Assembly (NCBI GenBank): GCA_021234155.1
Contig: JAJEKV010000001.1
Span: 14,062,356 to 14,126,355, forward strand
DNA: 64,000 bases
Origin: Isoetes taiwanensis
Taxonomy: Eukaryota; Streptophyta; Lycopodiopsida; Isoetales; Isoetaceae
Direction of reading: 5' to 3'
The notes beneath the pieces were generated by a model, which saw nothing but the letters and a program-made list of their open reading frames with translations, was not told where the DNA came from and did not search any database. The translations under genes were made by a program, and so were the position numbers. Shown in pieces: positions 24,001 through 36,140 of the stretch; position 1 is the first letter of the stretch; the number at the start of each line of letters is the position of its first letter.

Positions 24001-24955
24001 AAGTTACAAGGTCGGTTTTGAAAAGAAAGAAACACCTCACCCTCCACGACAAAGATCCCGCATCCACATCCTAGGCCAATTGACTACGAGTGTGATGGAA
24101 GTGAGCTACTTGGCGCTTCTTGGAAGGAGGTGGTCTCTCGCCACCTGAACTTGCTCCCTGGGGCAATGTCGACGTTCTGAGTCCATTGGCAGAGCCAAAT
24201 CGCGATTCCGGAGAGGGGAGGTCGCCCGTCCGTCCCCAGGGCCTTGGGGAGAGGAAATTCGGGGCAAGCGCCCATGGGATTTTAGGGTCCATGCTCACGG
24301 CATCAACACCCCCACTCCACGCCAAAATCACGGTAGTCAGGTCCCGGCCGACCGACAAGCAGGGCTCAAACGTAAACCCCGTGGGTTGCCCTAGAAGGGT
24401 TTGGCGCTTTGGGGGCGGGACTTGGTCTGCAGCACTTGGGACTGGCCGAGTGGCTGCGCCGAGAATACGAGAGCAAGGGGAACCGAAGAGTGGAGTTTGG
24501 GCCGTCCTCCTCCCGATGTGGCAAGTAGAAATCGGGGCGCGGCAGCGGGCAAGACATTCATAAATTTGCAATTAATGCATTGTACGAAAATAAATTCTGA
24601 TTTTTTGCCACCGGATTCCTAATTCATCTCAAAGACACAGCCCAATTTTCGAAATTTCGGAGAAGGTCTAGGTCAAAGGGTTAGATTAGAACGGTCCGGG
24701 GCAGCGCTGTTGGCAACCGAAGAGCCGGCACCCTCCCCAAGTCAAACGAGGCCGGACCTTTGCAGGATCCCTCACAAGAGGGGAGAGTCCGGACCCGTGA
24801 GGCGGGATCCAAAAAGTTCCCGAGGCAGCCCTTTCACGCAGCTCCCCGGAGGGCGCGACGCGCTAATGACCACCCTCCCGGCAGTCTTCCCCTATCCGAC
24901 CGTTGGATCCTCCGCTCAGGCCCTCTTCGAAAGGCCTTAGATCGCCTAAATAAGC
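18030..24955 (+). repeat. Satellite array, ~1.09-kb unit, about seven copies
   Basis: The anchor CTAGGCCAATTGACTACGAG (or a near match) recurs at 19072, 20806, 21901, 22972 and 24071. Other landmarks recur once per unit, including GGTCTAGGTCAAAGGGTTAG and TCATAAATT-AATGCATT. The complete spacings are 1095, 1071 and 1099 bases. The first and last copies are partial. The 19072-20806 interval is 1734 bases because one copy is interrupted at about 19690-19893 by unrelated sequence. The unit is GC-rich and has no frame conserved between copies. Copies differ by many small indels. Confidence 0.9.
19690..19893 (+). other. Unique insert inside the satellite array
   Basis: It breaks the satellite periodicity. 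It contains a 45-base direct duplication around AAGCATCATAACTA (about 19787-19829 and 19832-19876). Confidence 0.7.
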
Positions 24956-25257
24956 CTAGGGGACAAACTTTAATGAACATCACATTTAAAAAGGCGTCAA
25001 AAAAAATATAAAGTCCATAACGTCGGCTATAACAAAATCGTGCCGCGTGGACGCCGTGATGCAACGCTCTAATTTTTGAAATCGCTGCCCCGCTTTCCCG
25101 TGACCTTTTCTTTTCGCTTCCTCTTCGAAGCCGCTTTGGACCGCTGGCGCTTACTACCCCCGATCGACCTGCAGTTTACTATTATTCTAAGGTTAGTACA
25201 TCATATTTTTAGATTGAATAGGTTTTTGATTGAAAGGTGCATGCCTAACCTAGGTTT

Positions 25258-26105
25258 TTGTGTTCTTCATTTTTTCTTCTTCTCATTTCTTCTCATTTCT
25301 TCTCTTCTATTCTTTCCCCTACCTTTCTTCTTCCTTCTCTTCTTCTCTCTTCTTCTTCTTGAATCTTCTCTCATTTCTCTTCATATTTCTCTTCTTTTTT
25401 CTTCTCTTCTTTCCCTTCTTTTCCTTTTCTTCTTTCTTCTTCTCTTCTTCTTCTCTCATTTCTTCTCTTTCTTCTTCTCTCATTTCTCTTCTTTCCTTCT
25501 CTTCTTCTCTCTTCTTCTTCTCTTCTTCTCTCATTTCTTCTCATTTCTTCTCTTCTTCTCTCATTTCTCTTTCATATTTCGCTTCCTTCCCTTCTTCCCT
25601 TCTCTTTTATTTCTTCCCTTCTTCCTCCTTCTATTCTTTCTCTTCCCCTTCGATTCTATTCTTCTCTTCTCTTATTCTATTCTTCTCTTCTCTTATTCTA
25701 TTCTATTCTTCTCTTCTCTTATTCTTATTCTCTTCTCTTCGATTCTATTCTTCCTTTCTCTTCTTCCCTTCTTCGATTCTTTCTTCTTCTCTTATTTTTT
25801 TTATCTCTTCTTTCCTTCTCTTATTTTTCTCTTCATATTTCTTTTCCTTCCCTTCTTCCCTTCTTCCTCCTTCTATTCTTTTCTCTTCCCTTCGATTCTA
25901 TTCTTCTCCCCCACCCCCCCATCATTTCTTCTTCTTCTCCTTCGTTTTCCCTTCCCATCTTGACCCTTCCCTCATTTCTTCTCCCCCTTCTCTTGTTTCT
26001 CCCCCCCTTATCTTCTTCTTCGATTATTTTTTTTTTTTTCTTGATTTTCTATTTTTCCACTTTAGTTTTTTTTTTTTTTTTTTCTTCTTCTTCTTTTGTT
26101 CTTAT
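25258..26105 (+). repeat. Homopyrimidine tract, mainly TTCTTCTC / TTCTC units
   Basis: About 850 bases almost wholly C and T on the plus strand, with only scattered A and very few G. Long open frames through it are Ser/Phe/Leu low-complexity artefacts. Confidence 0.95.
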
Positions 26106-26244
26106 TCTTTTAACGCTTTTGTTGCGGGTTTAGCAGCTGTCCTTTTTTATTTGGGCCCGCAGATCTTGTCCGCATTAACGTTCTTCATTTGGGTAAGTTC
26201 ATCACACTTGCATTTTTTTTAGCTTTAAATAGGTTAAACAAAAT

Positions 26245-26715
26245 TGACCAGGAGCTTGTTCAAGAACACGGCCGGCTCCACCCAGAGTGGAGAGGACCAT
26301 GTGTACCCTCCTTTCAAGTCCACTTCCACTATGATCAAATTTTATTTTCCTAGGTTAAGGAGTGGCTTGTTCAAGGGGGCACGTCGGCTCCACCTAGAGT
26401 GGAGAGGATCACTTATCTCGGTTCAAGTCGACTTCACTTGTTATTTGTTAAGTCTAAAATAAAATTGTAGTGGCTTGTTCAAGGGCACGGTCGGCTCCAC
26501 CTTGCGTGGAGAGACCAGATGTCCAGGTCCAAGTCCACTTTTCTTCTCATTCTTAGGTAGAGGTGGCTACGGCAAGGACATGGTCGGCTCCACCGCTGAG
26601 TGGAGAGGACCGGTGTTCAGCCTTAGTTCACGCTCATTATCAGTTTTAGCTAGAGGTAGCTAGGGCAAGGACATGGCCTCCACCATGAGTGGAGGGGACT
26701 GCATGTTAGGCCCTA
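26245..26715 (+). repeat. Five tandem units with a conserved stem-loop
   Basis: Each ~85-112-base unit carries GGCTTGTTCAAGG or GTGGCTA-GGCAAGGACA, then the hairpin CTCCAC-loop-GTGGAG. The loops are CCAGA, CTAGA, CTTGC, CGCTGA and CATGA. The stem arms are perfect in all five units while the loops differ. Confidence 0.85.
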
Positions 26716-27329
26716 GTCCCACATTTCTTATTATTTTTGTTAGGTAGAGGTATTATTATTTTTCTTATTATTATTATTATTATTATATTATTTTTTTTTT
26801 TTTTTTTGAAAGCAAGAGATGGTTTTGTCATTAATTATAGAATCTCAAGAACATAGCATGAATGTGCTTTATAGAGAAGCACATGAGAGAAAAGATGATC
26901 AGCATAGAGCTTCATATTATGGATTATGAGCTCTAGCACAAAAAATAGAGGACGAAATGTTAAGAACAATGTGCCAAAAGACAATAAGCTCCCAAATATG
27001 AACAAATTCATGAAGCCCCAAATAGATGAAACCTAAGCTCAGATAAGCCTAAAAAGACTGCAAAAAAGTACAATCCTTCCCAAAAAATAAACCGGATGAA
27101 GATTAGATAAGAGCAGAGGCATATTTAGGAAAAGGCTAGAGATGTGAGGATCATTGATCGAGAAGAAAGTGTCATTGAAATAGGCATTGAATGAGTCCGT
27201 GGATCCAAGTAGTACCGATTTGGACCCCAATTGTTGGTGTAGAAAAGCCGAATTTGTCCTTGTCCTCCGTATATCGTGAGGAACCATCTGATCGATCAGC
27301 TAGAGAGTTTATGATTGTAGTACATGGTT

Positions 27330-30300
27330 CTATATCCGATCAACCTTTCTCTGGAGGATGAAGTTATTATTGGCCGAAAAAGCCCAAAGACAAAGGATCC
27401 GCACCACTTCCCCACAGAATATGGATGCCCAAAGATCTTCCTCTCTTTCAGATATCATGTGTCCTTTCTTCATAAGGAAGGATTCCATGGAAGTAGCCAA
27501 ATCATTCTTCATGACCTTATCTTTGGAACCTTGGCTATAAGGCGAGACGCCATCAAATTTCCGAGCTCCCTCTCCATGCAAGAAGTTAAGATATTCTAGA
27601 ATCATCCGAGAGAAAAGCATTAGAATCCACCACATTTAGATTGGAAGCAAATAAATTATAGTGACCCCTAAAAGCGCCATGATTCTCCCGGTTCCCGCCA
27701 TTGTTAGCTCCAATGTTTTTGTTTTATGAGCAAAGGGCAATAGTCTCAAAGTCAAATTGGAAATTCATCTTAATCCAAAAATAGAGGGCCTTTTCTTTCC
27801 AAACAATACACGGTTTCTAGCTTTCCAAATATTCCAAAGAGCAATGAAAATTACGTGTTTTTGAAGCTATCATTGTTTTGGATGAAAGAAAGAAAATTCC
27901 CATCATACAAAATACCAAATTTATCGACAATCCAATTCCGAAACCGCACAACTTGTCACAAAGAAAAGATATGAATCATATCTTCAAAAGCATTACATCT
28001 TAAAGGACAATTAGCCATAATATTTGGATATCTCTTAGACATAGAATATAAATTGTTAAGACTGCCATTAGCAACAAGCCATATGAAATAGGAGATTTTA
28101 GGAGGGCAATAGAGGAATTCCAAACATTCTTGAAAAGAATTTTAAGCTGATCATGATTAATACCCCATTTAGCCATTGCTTTGATGTCTATAGGACCAGA
28201 GGCTATGGCCGTATACACATTTTTCACTTTATAGTCAAATTTACCATTCAAAGACCAGTCTCCTTTTCCAGAGTTAGGAGAAAGATTAGAAAGAAAGGGC
28301 TTGATAAGAGAATAGACCTTTCTATCCGAGGAGGTACCTCTAATAATGTTTTTTAAAGCAGTCCAAGAGATAATTCTATCTCCAACAAACAGATCTCTGA
28401 TGAAGTAAAGCCCAGCATCATGCCATTTCTTACAAATTTTGGGATGCTTGATGGCTAGAAAAGTAGAGTTTTGATCAGCTAAGATAGGGTTCCAAAAAAT
28501 AGGCATATCACAATGAAGCATATCAGCAGAGATGAACTGAAAATGCTGAGAAATGGAATTCCAAGCTTTAATCATATTGCTCATTAGAGGAGAGGTGTTG
28601 GGAGCAGTTTTCAGATGAATGAAAGCAGAATTAGGCAATAAGTGATGAATAGATGGGTGACCAGAGGGACGGCTTTGATTGATCCAAAATCTGACAAATT
28701 TGTAGGCTGGAGATAGATTTCCATAAATAGCCTTCCAGACAAATTTACCTGCAAGAGATTGAGCTTGGAGGAAGAGGTTTTTGCAGCCAAGACCTCCAAA
28801 ACTTTTTGGTTTACATATGGAGTTCCAGTTAACAAGATGACTACCTTTCCAAATGAAATTCCTGATAATTTTCTCTAGCTCCATGTAAACACATTTAGGT
28901 GCAACAAGAGCAGTGGAGAAATAAACATGAGAGCTTGCAAGGACAGAATTTGCTATAATGGTCCTGCCAGCTAGAGTGAGGTAATTCCTGTAGTTATTCA
29001 GCTTTTTCTTTATTCTTTGAATAATAGGATCCCAAAGACCCTTTAAGCTATGATCTAAAGATAAAGGCATCCCCAAGAGTTTAGTAGCTTGACCAGATGG
29101 GAGAACATTAATACCAAGCAATTGATGATCAGGAATATCTCCTATAATAAGGCTTTTGCTGATATTAAGATAGATACCAGAAGCAGCTGAGAATTTATTG
29201 ATTACATTAAGGAAGCAATCAATATTGGCCAGATCAGCATGAAGAAATGAGAAGGTGTCATCAAAGATATTGAAGCATAGTAAGATAATCATCTGAGTCT
29301 GGAAGCTTGAGGCCTCTAATTAAGCCCTTATCCTGATAATAGGAAATGACTTTGGATAAGAGTTCAGCTGCTACCAGGAAAAGATATGGGGCAAGAGGGC
29401 AACCTTGCCTAACACCACAAGATAAGGAGAAGAAACCTGAAGGCACACCATTAATAAGAACAGCAGACTTAGATCTCAGATTTAGACCAAGAATAAGTTT
29501 AATGAGCTTGGGATGGAAACCAAGTTTGGCCATAGCAAACTCTAGGAAATCCCATCTAACTGAATCAAAGGCTCTTTTGAAGTCCAGCTTGAGAAGAATG
29601 CAATTTTGATTAGAAATTTTATTCCAATGCAAACCCTCCATAGCAGCCACATAATTGTCAAGAATATATCTATTAGGAAGAAAGGCTGATTGACTTGGAC
29701 TAATATTTCTCTGCAAGAAGCTGTTAATTCTGAGAGCAATGATCTTGGCACACAACTTATAAGTAGTATTGGTAAGAGAAATGGGCCTCCAATCTTGGAA
29801 TTTACAGGGATGATCAACTTTTGGAATCAAAGAGATGAAACCACTAGCAATGGAGGTCTGAAGATAATCATTATTCCAAAATTCATGAACCATGGAGGTA
29901 AGATCAAATTTGATAATATCCCAGAACTTAATATAGAACTCAACAGGTAAGCCATCTGGGCCAAGAGATTTACCCTTTGCCAAGGAAGACAGAGAGGAAA
30001 GAATTTTCTTCGAGAAGGAGGAGTAATCATGGAATCATTCATCACTTCAGAGCGTAAGGCAAAATATTATTCACTATATCTTTAAAATCATCCTACCTCT
30101 ACCAAGTCATTAGGAGGAATAGGTTTATTCAGAAAATGTCCATATATTTACCTTGAAAAAGTGACAATGTCGAATGAGAAGACTGCTTGGTACCATTGTC
30201 ATCAATCACCTCGGATATAGAATTTCTCAACACTCTACTCTTAGCTACCCTAAAGAAAAATTTAGAGCTACCGAGTCCATTTTATTGGTGTACTTTATCT

Positions 30301-31410
30301 TACATCCGATAGCGTAGCCCTTGGCCTCAATCTCTTCGATGCTTCTAATTTTTTCTTTCCAAAATCTCCTCACCTATCTCAGAGATTTAAATTTGTAGGA
30401 TCCCACAAGTAAAGATCCGATATCTTTCATGAACATTAGAAGTTGGTTTCTTTCCTCCACAAAGAATTAAGGTGCATGGTTTTAGACCATGTTTTAATCC
30501 GTGACTTCACAGCCTTTAATTTTTAGAGTAGAAGGTATTCTTTTGTCTGCCTATTCCCATTATTAGCAGCCAAATTATTCATTCTCTCAGTTAGATCCTC
30601 ATAGAAGGCAACAAATTGAGAGCAGAAGTTCTCATTGTCTAAAAGAGAGATATTGAATTTGTAAGGAGTACTTCCTTGCCTCTGGATTTTGGTGACATGA
30701 GAAGTGTGAAGAAACTGAGGTTGATGATCAGAGATGGAGGTTCCTTCATCACTAGAAACATAGCTATTGCCCCAGAAAGAGGTGGCAGGGTTGGACACAT
30801 AAAATCTATCCAAAGTGCAGTACACACGGGCTTTGTCTTTCTGTTTATTGGACCAGGTATAAGTAGCAGTGGAAGATGGGATGTAAATCAGACCATTGTC
30901 ATTTAAAAGAGAATCCCAGGCCTGTTTTTCAGATCTAGTCATATTGATCTTATTCCCTAACTTTAATTCCCAGGAGGGCGTATTATTAAAGTCACCAGCA
31001 AGGATCCAGTTATCCAAATTTTGGGTGCATAACCATGAATTAATCTCATTCTAAACAGGTTCTCTATCACTTGGGGAAGTAGGAGCATAGACATTAACAA
31101 CCCCAAAGATGGAATTGGAGATGGAGAGAATGACAGCTTGCCAAGTTTTAGAGGGACCATTATGAATAGAGATATGAGTGATATCACTTTTCCATATTAT
31201 GGCAAGACCACCACTAGTTCCAACAGACTCAATCCAAACAGAGGAGGAGTTTGGGTGGATCCATTCACCTAGATTGCTACATTCAAAAGATGATAACTTA
31301 ATCTCTTGAAGAAGAATTATGTCAGCATTGTATAACTTGATCTGAGCAATGGCTCGTCTCCTTTTAAGAGGACCTTTGATGCCTCTAAGGTTCCAGGATA
31401 AAATCTTCAT
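27330..31410 (-). pseudogene. LINE ORF2: endonuclease and reverse transcriptase
   Basis: It starts at the Met of MKILSWNLRGIKG. Endonuclease motifs are LLQEIKLS (catalytic Glu), VNVYAPTSPSDRE, LAGDFNNT and SDHQP. The RT follows: KSLGPDGLPVEFY, RPISLTNTTYKLCAKI, LPNRYILDN, LKLDFKRAFDSVRWDFL and GVRQGCPLAPYLF. The active site reads QY then, after one extra base, FDDT, so the frame breaks exactly at the YxDD catalytic motif near 29270-29290. Downstream, KLLGMPLS, NYLTLAGR and FGGLGCKNL are typical of plant L1 elements. An IWKARNRVLFG block at about 27770-27840 marks the C-terminal region. A gap with frame changes lies at 29990-30520. Confidence 0.88.
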
Positions 31411-31443
31411 ATCCAAAAAAAGGAGAAAGGGCAAGCAGGGAAG

Positions 31444-33736
31444 TCAAATTCTGGATATTTTAGATTTCTTTTTGCTCCTGGTATTTTGAACAGGAGTCTT
31501 ATTCAAACCTGATAGGGTCTTCCCTATGTTATTCCTGGCTTTTTTAGCAGGTTTCTTACTAGGAAGATCAAAATCAGGCTTAGATAAATTAACTGTGCTA
31601 TCAATAAGATAATCCTCCTTACTCCAATTTTCTTTATCATTTACATAATCTTCACAATCACTATAGTCAGAGCAACCACCAGGATAAAAGTGAAACATAG
31701 AGTTATTATCAAGAGTATTTAATAAGATAGAATCTAATACTTGCCTTGAATTTTCTTGAAGCTCCATTTGCTCTTGTTTATCCTCTGGAGTCTCAGGAAC
31801 ATAGTCAGAAGTAGCTATCTCTTTGAGCTCAATATGTTTAGAGAGGCCTTGATCTGCTGTGTCATGAACCATTTGCATTTGCAAGGAAGCTAGCTGATCT
31901 GCCACCTTACTAGATATTCTTGGAGGACTGAAAGGTTCTTCCACAATTGGTGAGTCCAGATCAATGAGGGATGGGAGAGAGGACCGAATGGGAGGAATGA
32001 GTGGAATAAAATTATGTGCTATGGCGCCTCTCGAAGGATGTGATGGTGGAATGGCAGGTGAAGGTAAACATTCTCTGCTCTTATCTAAATCTAAATCTAG
32101 ATTATTGTTTAGGTCAGATAATACCTGAAAAGGGTTTTGACAATCGATATGCATCGTCGGTTTGATCATTTTGATGTTGAACCCGGGTTATCTTGATGCT
32201 TTGATTATCTTGATGTTGCCGATTATCCTTGAAAATAACATCATTGGTTTGAATTGTGGGTTTAGTCAAACCCATACCCAAATGACTAGGAGGTACATTA
32301 GAAGGTACTTTTAGCCGGACGGACTTGTCGAATGAGTGGAAAAAAGTCCGTGAAAATCCTTGGAGTAGGATTCATCTTTGCTTAGCTTTGCCTTGAGATT
32401 TCATAGTTAATGACCCATCTTTGCTTATGTTTTTGATGGGGAAGTCCATTAGACTGTAGGAGCATTGACCCTTATCTTGACTTTTGGCATCCTTGATGAT
32501 GTTGGTCAATGTCAAACATAGATCATGAGTGGCCTGTTTTGCTTTTACTGGAATGACCCCTTTGACCAGAAGTTTTGGTTCCCCAATTGTAATTCCATTA
32601 CTTCTCTTATATGAGAAGGAGTTGTCTTCATGACTTTTATCTTTGGCTTTCAATTGATCCCTTGCTGCTTTTTGTTTCTGAATCCTCTTGTAGCTGCCAT
32701 TTACCTTTGTCCATTTGAAATTCTTATTTCTGGCAATTTCTGAAATGTTTCCAACTCCTTGATGCTGTTTTCCTGAGTAACATCCCCATTGGATGACTTT
32801 TCCTTTACTTTACCTCCATTATTATGAGGGAGATCCCCTGTTTTTTCACCTGCATTCACATTCAATCGCTATCTTGTGAAGTTCTCACGATGATTTACAA
32901 TCTGAAAGTACAAGAAATGTCTTTGAAAAACATTTTTGGCATTGGGAAGGCAATCCGACCATCTAAGAGCTAATGATGATTCTACTCCAAAGGCATCTTT
33001 AAAAGGAATTGAGAGAGGGATATCTTTGGACAGTCTAATCGACAAAGGCTCTTGGAGGTCTCGAAGGGGAGTATTCAGTAGAGATGTAGGTGCCAATTGA
33101 ATTAAAAAGAAGCTTGAAGCATTCTTCATCCCAATATATAGGATTAAGACCGAAAAAGGGATGTAGAAGCAATACAAAGATTATTCATTTGGTCCATATC
33201 AAGTTTCGTGCCATTTCGTGAAGGTTAGTCAGAGGTCTCAAATGTCAAGGGACCATAGTTAAGAAAGAAATTTGCTGATCTGGCATTCCCACATTCAATC
33301 ATGATATAAGGAAAGTTAAGCCAGTAAACAGCTTGGATTATGATCCCTTTGTTTAGGTTAAGCAGATAACCCCATAATTTGTCAAGCTTAATACCACATT
33401 TTTGGACCTTGACTATGACAACACATTGAGACAAGGCATCAATTTTAGAATGAACAATCGGAAGATTGAGAGAAATACCATCATAGAGTCTCATTTTTCT
33501 TTCTCGGAGATAGGGATGTCTTGTCCTTTGCAATCTGCCATCCAATTCTTCATCCGACTGTATTTCCTGGTGCCGTCTTGAAACTCCATAAGGCCGGGGG
33601 ACTTGAGTGATTGGGTCGAGAGGATGCAGAATTCCCCTATGATCAGGATCAGCAGACAGATTATCCCAGAACGGGACTTTATGCGAGATTGGGTCCATTG
33701 CAGAGTCGACTGGAAACAAATTTTCAAAATTCCCAA
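31444..33736 (-). pseudogene. LINE ORF1
   Basis: ORF1 proteins of plant LINEs bind element RNA. The pieces at 33225-33736, 32869-33177, 32372-32653 and 31444-32169 are in different frames. The block around LRDLQEPLSIRLSKDIPLSI and the WGYLLNLNKGIIIQAVYWLN stretch resemble the DUF4283-type RNA-binding region of plant LINEs. The last piece is a 241-codon acidic and then basic tail (KKPAKKARNN, RSKKKSKISRI), and its stop lies about 33 bases before the ORF2 methionine. No zinc knuckle was confirmed. Confidence 0.65.
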
Positions 33737-34699
33737 AGAGAATGGTGTCCTGAGGCTTCTCTTAAAAGGAATTTAAGTTTTGGAGGACAGAGGCTGAGCG
33801 GAAAGATTGGCGAAAGAGTGAAGAAAAGCTAAATTTTTAGGGTTTTTCGAGAAATTAAAGGCCATCACAAAGGCTCAGGGTGATACAACAAAAGTAATTT
33901 GAACAAAATTGAATGACGAAAAAGGGGGAAAAAGGACAAACAGGAGAAGAGACCACTAGAAAGAACCACAATTAGCTAAAAGAGATCGGATTGCCAATCC
34001 AGAAGCCAAGATTGTTCGATTCATGATTTCTTGCAACAAAAAACCATTCAATAGTCAGAAATCTAAAGAAAGCACTACAACACTTTTCCTAATTCTCTGA
34101 GTAAACCTTCACTATGATTTGATTTTTTCTTCTGCCCAATCACAATTGACTCTGAAAATTCCTGTTGCTGAAACCTTGCTGTCACCTATAAATTCCTCCA
34201 ACCAAGAATTAAGCATCTCTGTTTCGAATTCAACGCATATTGGTTACTAAAGATTTCCATAATTATGAGGATGATCCTGATAGAAAACCACAGGTAAATC
34301 TCGGGCCATGCTTGAGAATTGTGAAAATTTTAACATCCATCAAAAGCTCAGAGCGTGAGGAATGTGTTGATGCTGGCCCTCTACAAGGGCCGCCAGCAGA
34401 TGTCTTTCAATTTCGATCCAATTCAAGCAAAAATCGGAGAGTTCCAAGGAGAATTGCCAAGAAAGGTGTTTGAACAGTAAAAATGCTGGAAAAGGACAAA
34501 AATCAAGAAAAATGGCGCCGCCATTTTTTTTTGTCGATTTTTTTTTTTTTCTCTCTGCTCGCATCTCCTTATTATTATTTTATTTCAAAAATAAAATGAA
34601 ACAGAGTTTCCCTTCGATGATGGGCGAGCTTCTACGAAAAAGGAGGTACATGACCTAATCATAGTCTTGTTTTTATTATTTTAATATTGCGTTGATCTA

Positions 34700-35418
34700 T
34701 CGATTTATGCCAAAGGCAAAGAGTGGTCAAGGAACTGAAGACGACTTGCGAAAAAGTTGGAGGCGATTGGTCAAAAGTCCCTAAACCACTTAATCTCCAC
34801 AAGGAAGATATCAAGGTATTTCCTATTTTTTTTGCCATTCGTTCACTTTAACTTGTGATAATGTTGTGTGCCTTGCAATTAGATTGCATTCGAACGTGCA
34901 AAGGATCCAGAACAGAAACATAGAGCTCGGACCGACAAAGCAACTAAAAGTGAACGAAAGCCGTCTCATTTGGGCTCAAATGGGTCGGAAAGGGTTTCAC
35001 CATAGATTCGTAAGAGCTATATTAGTTCACATTAATTTTAATAAGAACTTTAAATGTCATTAGCTAATACTCGTTATATTGTCATAGACCTATCTATACG
35101 GGTTTCCCCCTAGCAAGCAGCACGTAAAAATAGCCACGGAACGTGGAGCTGTTTATCTGTATCAACAGTTATACGAAGAGGGACTGTCCCATATCACGGG
35201 AATGCGGGGGTGCGTTGTAAAAAATTATTATAATTCTATGAACTACATTAATGCCATATTCTTTTGGTTTTTATAGGAAGCAGTGGCGGTTATGAATCAA
35301 GCCCTAGACGAGGACATGGGGCGCGGGGTCGGCGAGGGATCTGCAAACTATGGTGGAGGGCCATCCAATCGCAACCCCGAATCGGATGACTATTCCATTG
35401 AATCTGACAGAGATTAGC
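34700..35418 (+). pseudogene. Multi-exon gene remnant in CACTA-like element
   Basis: Three coding-like blocks are separated by possible GT-AG introns. About 34720-34815 reads VVKELKTTCEKVGGDWSKVP. About 34882-34997 (after an acceptor at 34881) contains HRARTDKATKSERKPSHLGS. About 35090-35210 contains ATERGAVYLYQQLYEEGLSH. The last exon (35278-35418) ends in an acidic NPESDDYSIESDRD and a stop. The middle block resembles the conserved part of plant CACTA-associated second ORFs (Transposase_24 type), by recall only. Frame breaks are present. A captured host gene fragment is the alternative. Confidence 0.4.
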
Positions 35419-35455
35419 TCTAGGCTAAAAGGGTGGATACTCCCCTTAACGAGTC

Positions 35456-35600
35456 TTTTGTGATTATTTAAAAATATAAATACAATTCACTTTTGTGATT
35501 ATTTAAAAATATAAATAAAAAATACTTTTGTGATTATTTAAAAATATAAATATAAAAATACTTTTGTGATTATTTAAAAATAAAAATATAAATGCCCTTT
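35456..35600 (+). repeat. AT-rich minisatellite, four units
   Basis: Four copies of CTTTTGTGATTATTTAAAAA plus an AT-rich tail, about 35 bases per unit. Confidence 0.9.
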
Positions 35601-35689
35601 TGCTCCTTGTACATCATATTGTAATAATTATCTAAGCCAAACATTTTTTTATTTTTTTTATTTTTTTATTATTTTTTTATTTTTTTTTG

Positions 35690-36137
35690 CACGTCGCATG
35701 CGACGTATCCACGTGGCTTTTTTATTGCCACGTGGCTTTTCTAATTACACGTGGATTTTCATAATTTTTCTGCGTGACGCCGCATGCGACGTATACACGT
35801 GGCTTTTACGGCACACGTGGATTTTTTTGATATTCCACGTGTATATTCCACGTGTATATTCCACGTGTCACGTCGCATGTGACGTCTACACGTGGCTTTT
35901 ACGGCACACGTGGATTTTTTTTATATTCCACGTGGATATTCCACGTGTCACGTCGCATGCGACGTCTATGTCACGTCTGTGTCACGTCTGTGTCACGTCT
36001 GTGTCACGTCTGCCGACGTCGCATGCGACGTGTCTCCAGCGACGTCTGTGTCACGTCTTTGTCACGTCGTCAGACGTCGCATAGACGTGACCTAGACGTC
36101 GCTATAGACGTCGCTAAATGGCCTTTCTCCTGTTGTG
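35690..36137 (-). repeat. GC-rich right subterminal region of CACTA-like element
   Basis: Contains repeated CACGTCGCATGCGACGT palindromes, CCACGTGTATATT units and a run of GTCACGTCTGT units. Composition and motifs mirror the left subterminal region, and it ends in the terminal inverted repeat. Confidence 0.6.
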
Positions 36138-36140
36138 TGT

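Larger units (their letters stand above)
26790..34567 (-). mobile_element. Full-length L1-type LINE
   Basis: A poly(T) run at about 26790-26808 is the poly(A) tail of a minus-strand element. Reading leftwards there is a 5' UTR (to about 33740), ORF1, endonuclease, RT and a C-terminal region. A TTATTATTATTTT-like stretch occurs on both sides (about 26764-26790 and 34568-34585) and may be the target duplication, although the left copy is within an ATT microsatellite. Coding frames are broken at several places, so it is inactive as read. Confidence 0.85.
17556..36137. mobile_element. Candidate giant CACTA-like DNA transposon with nested insertions
   Basis: The left end reads CACAACAAGAGAATGGTCAT and continues TTTAGCG. 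The right end, read on the minus strand, begins CACAACAGGAGAAAGGCCAT and continues TTTAGCG, so the two 26-base termini differ at three positions and are correctly inverted. TGT flanks both sides (17553-17555 and 36138-36140), a 3-bp target duplication as made by CACTA elements. Both ends continue into ~440-base GC-rich subterminal regions built of CGTCGCATGCGACG-type palindromes. The termini start with CACAA rather than CACTA, and no clear transposase is seen, so two separate ends 18.6 kb apart cannot be excluded. Confidence 0.5.

Noticed and set aside
18030-24955. Ribosomal DNA intergenic spacer
   Set aside because: No rRNA gene sequence or 5S unit was seen beside or inside the array.
18039-25064. 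Dozens of open frames of 60-170 codons on both strands
   Set aside because: They arise from GC-rich satellite units. No frame is kept from unit to unit.
25076-26222. Two long overlapping open frames of about 300 codons
   Set aside because: They run through the homopyrimidine tract and encode only Ser/Phe/Leu low complexity.
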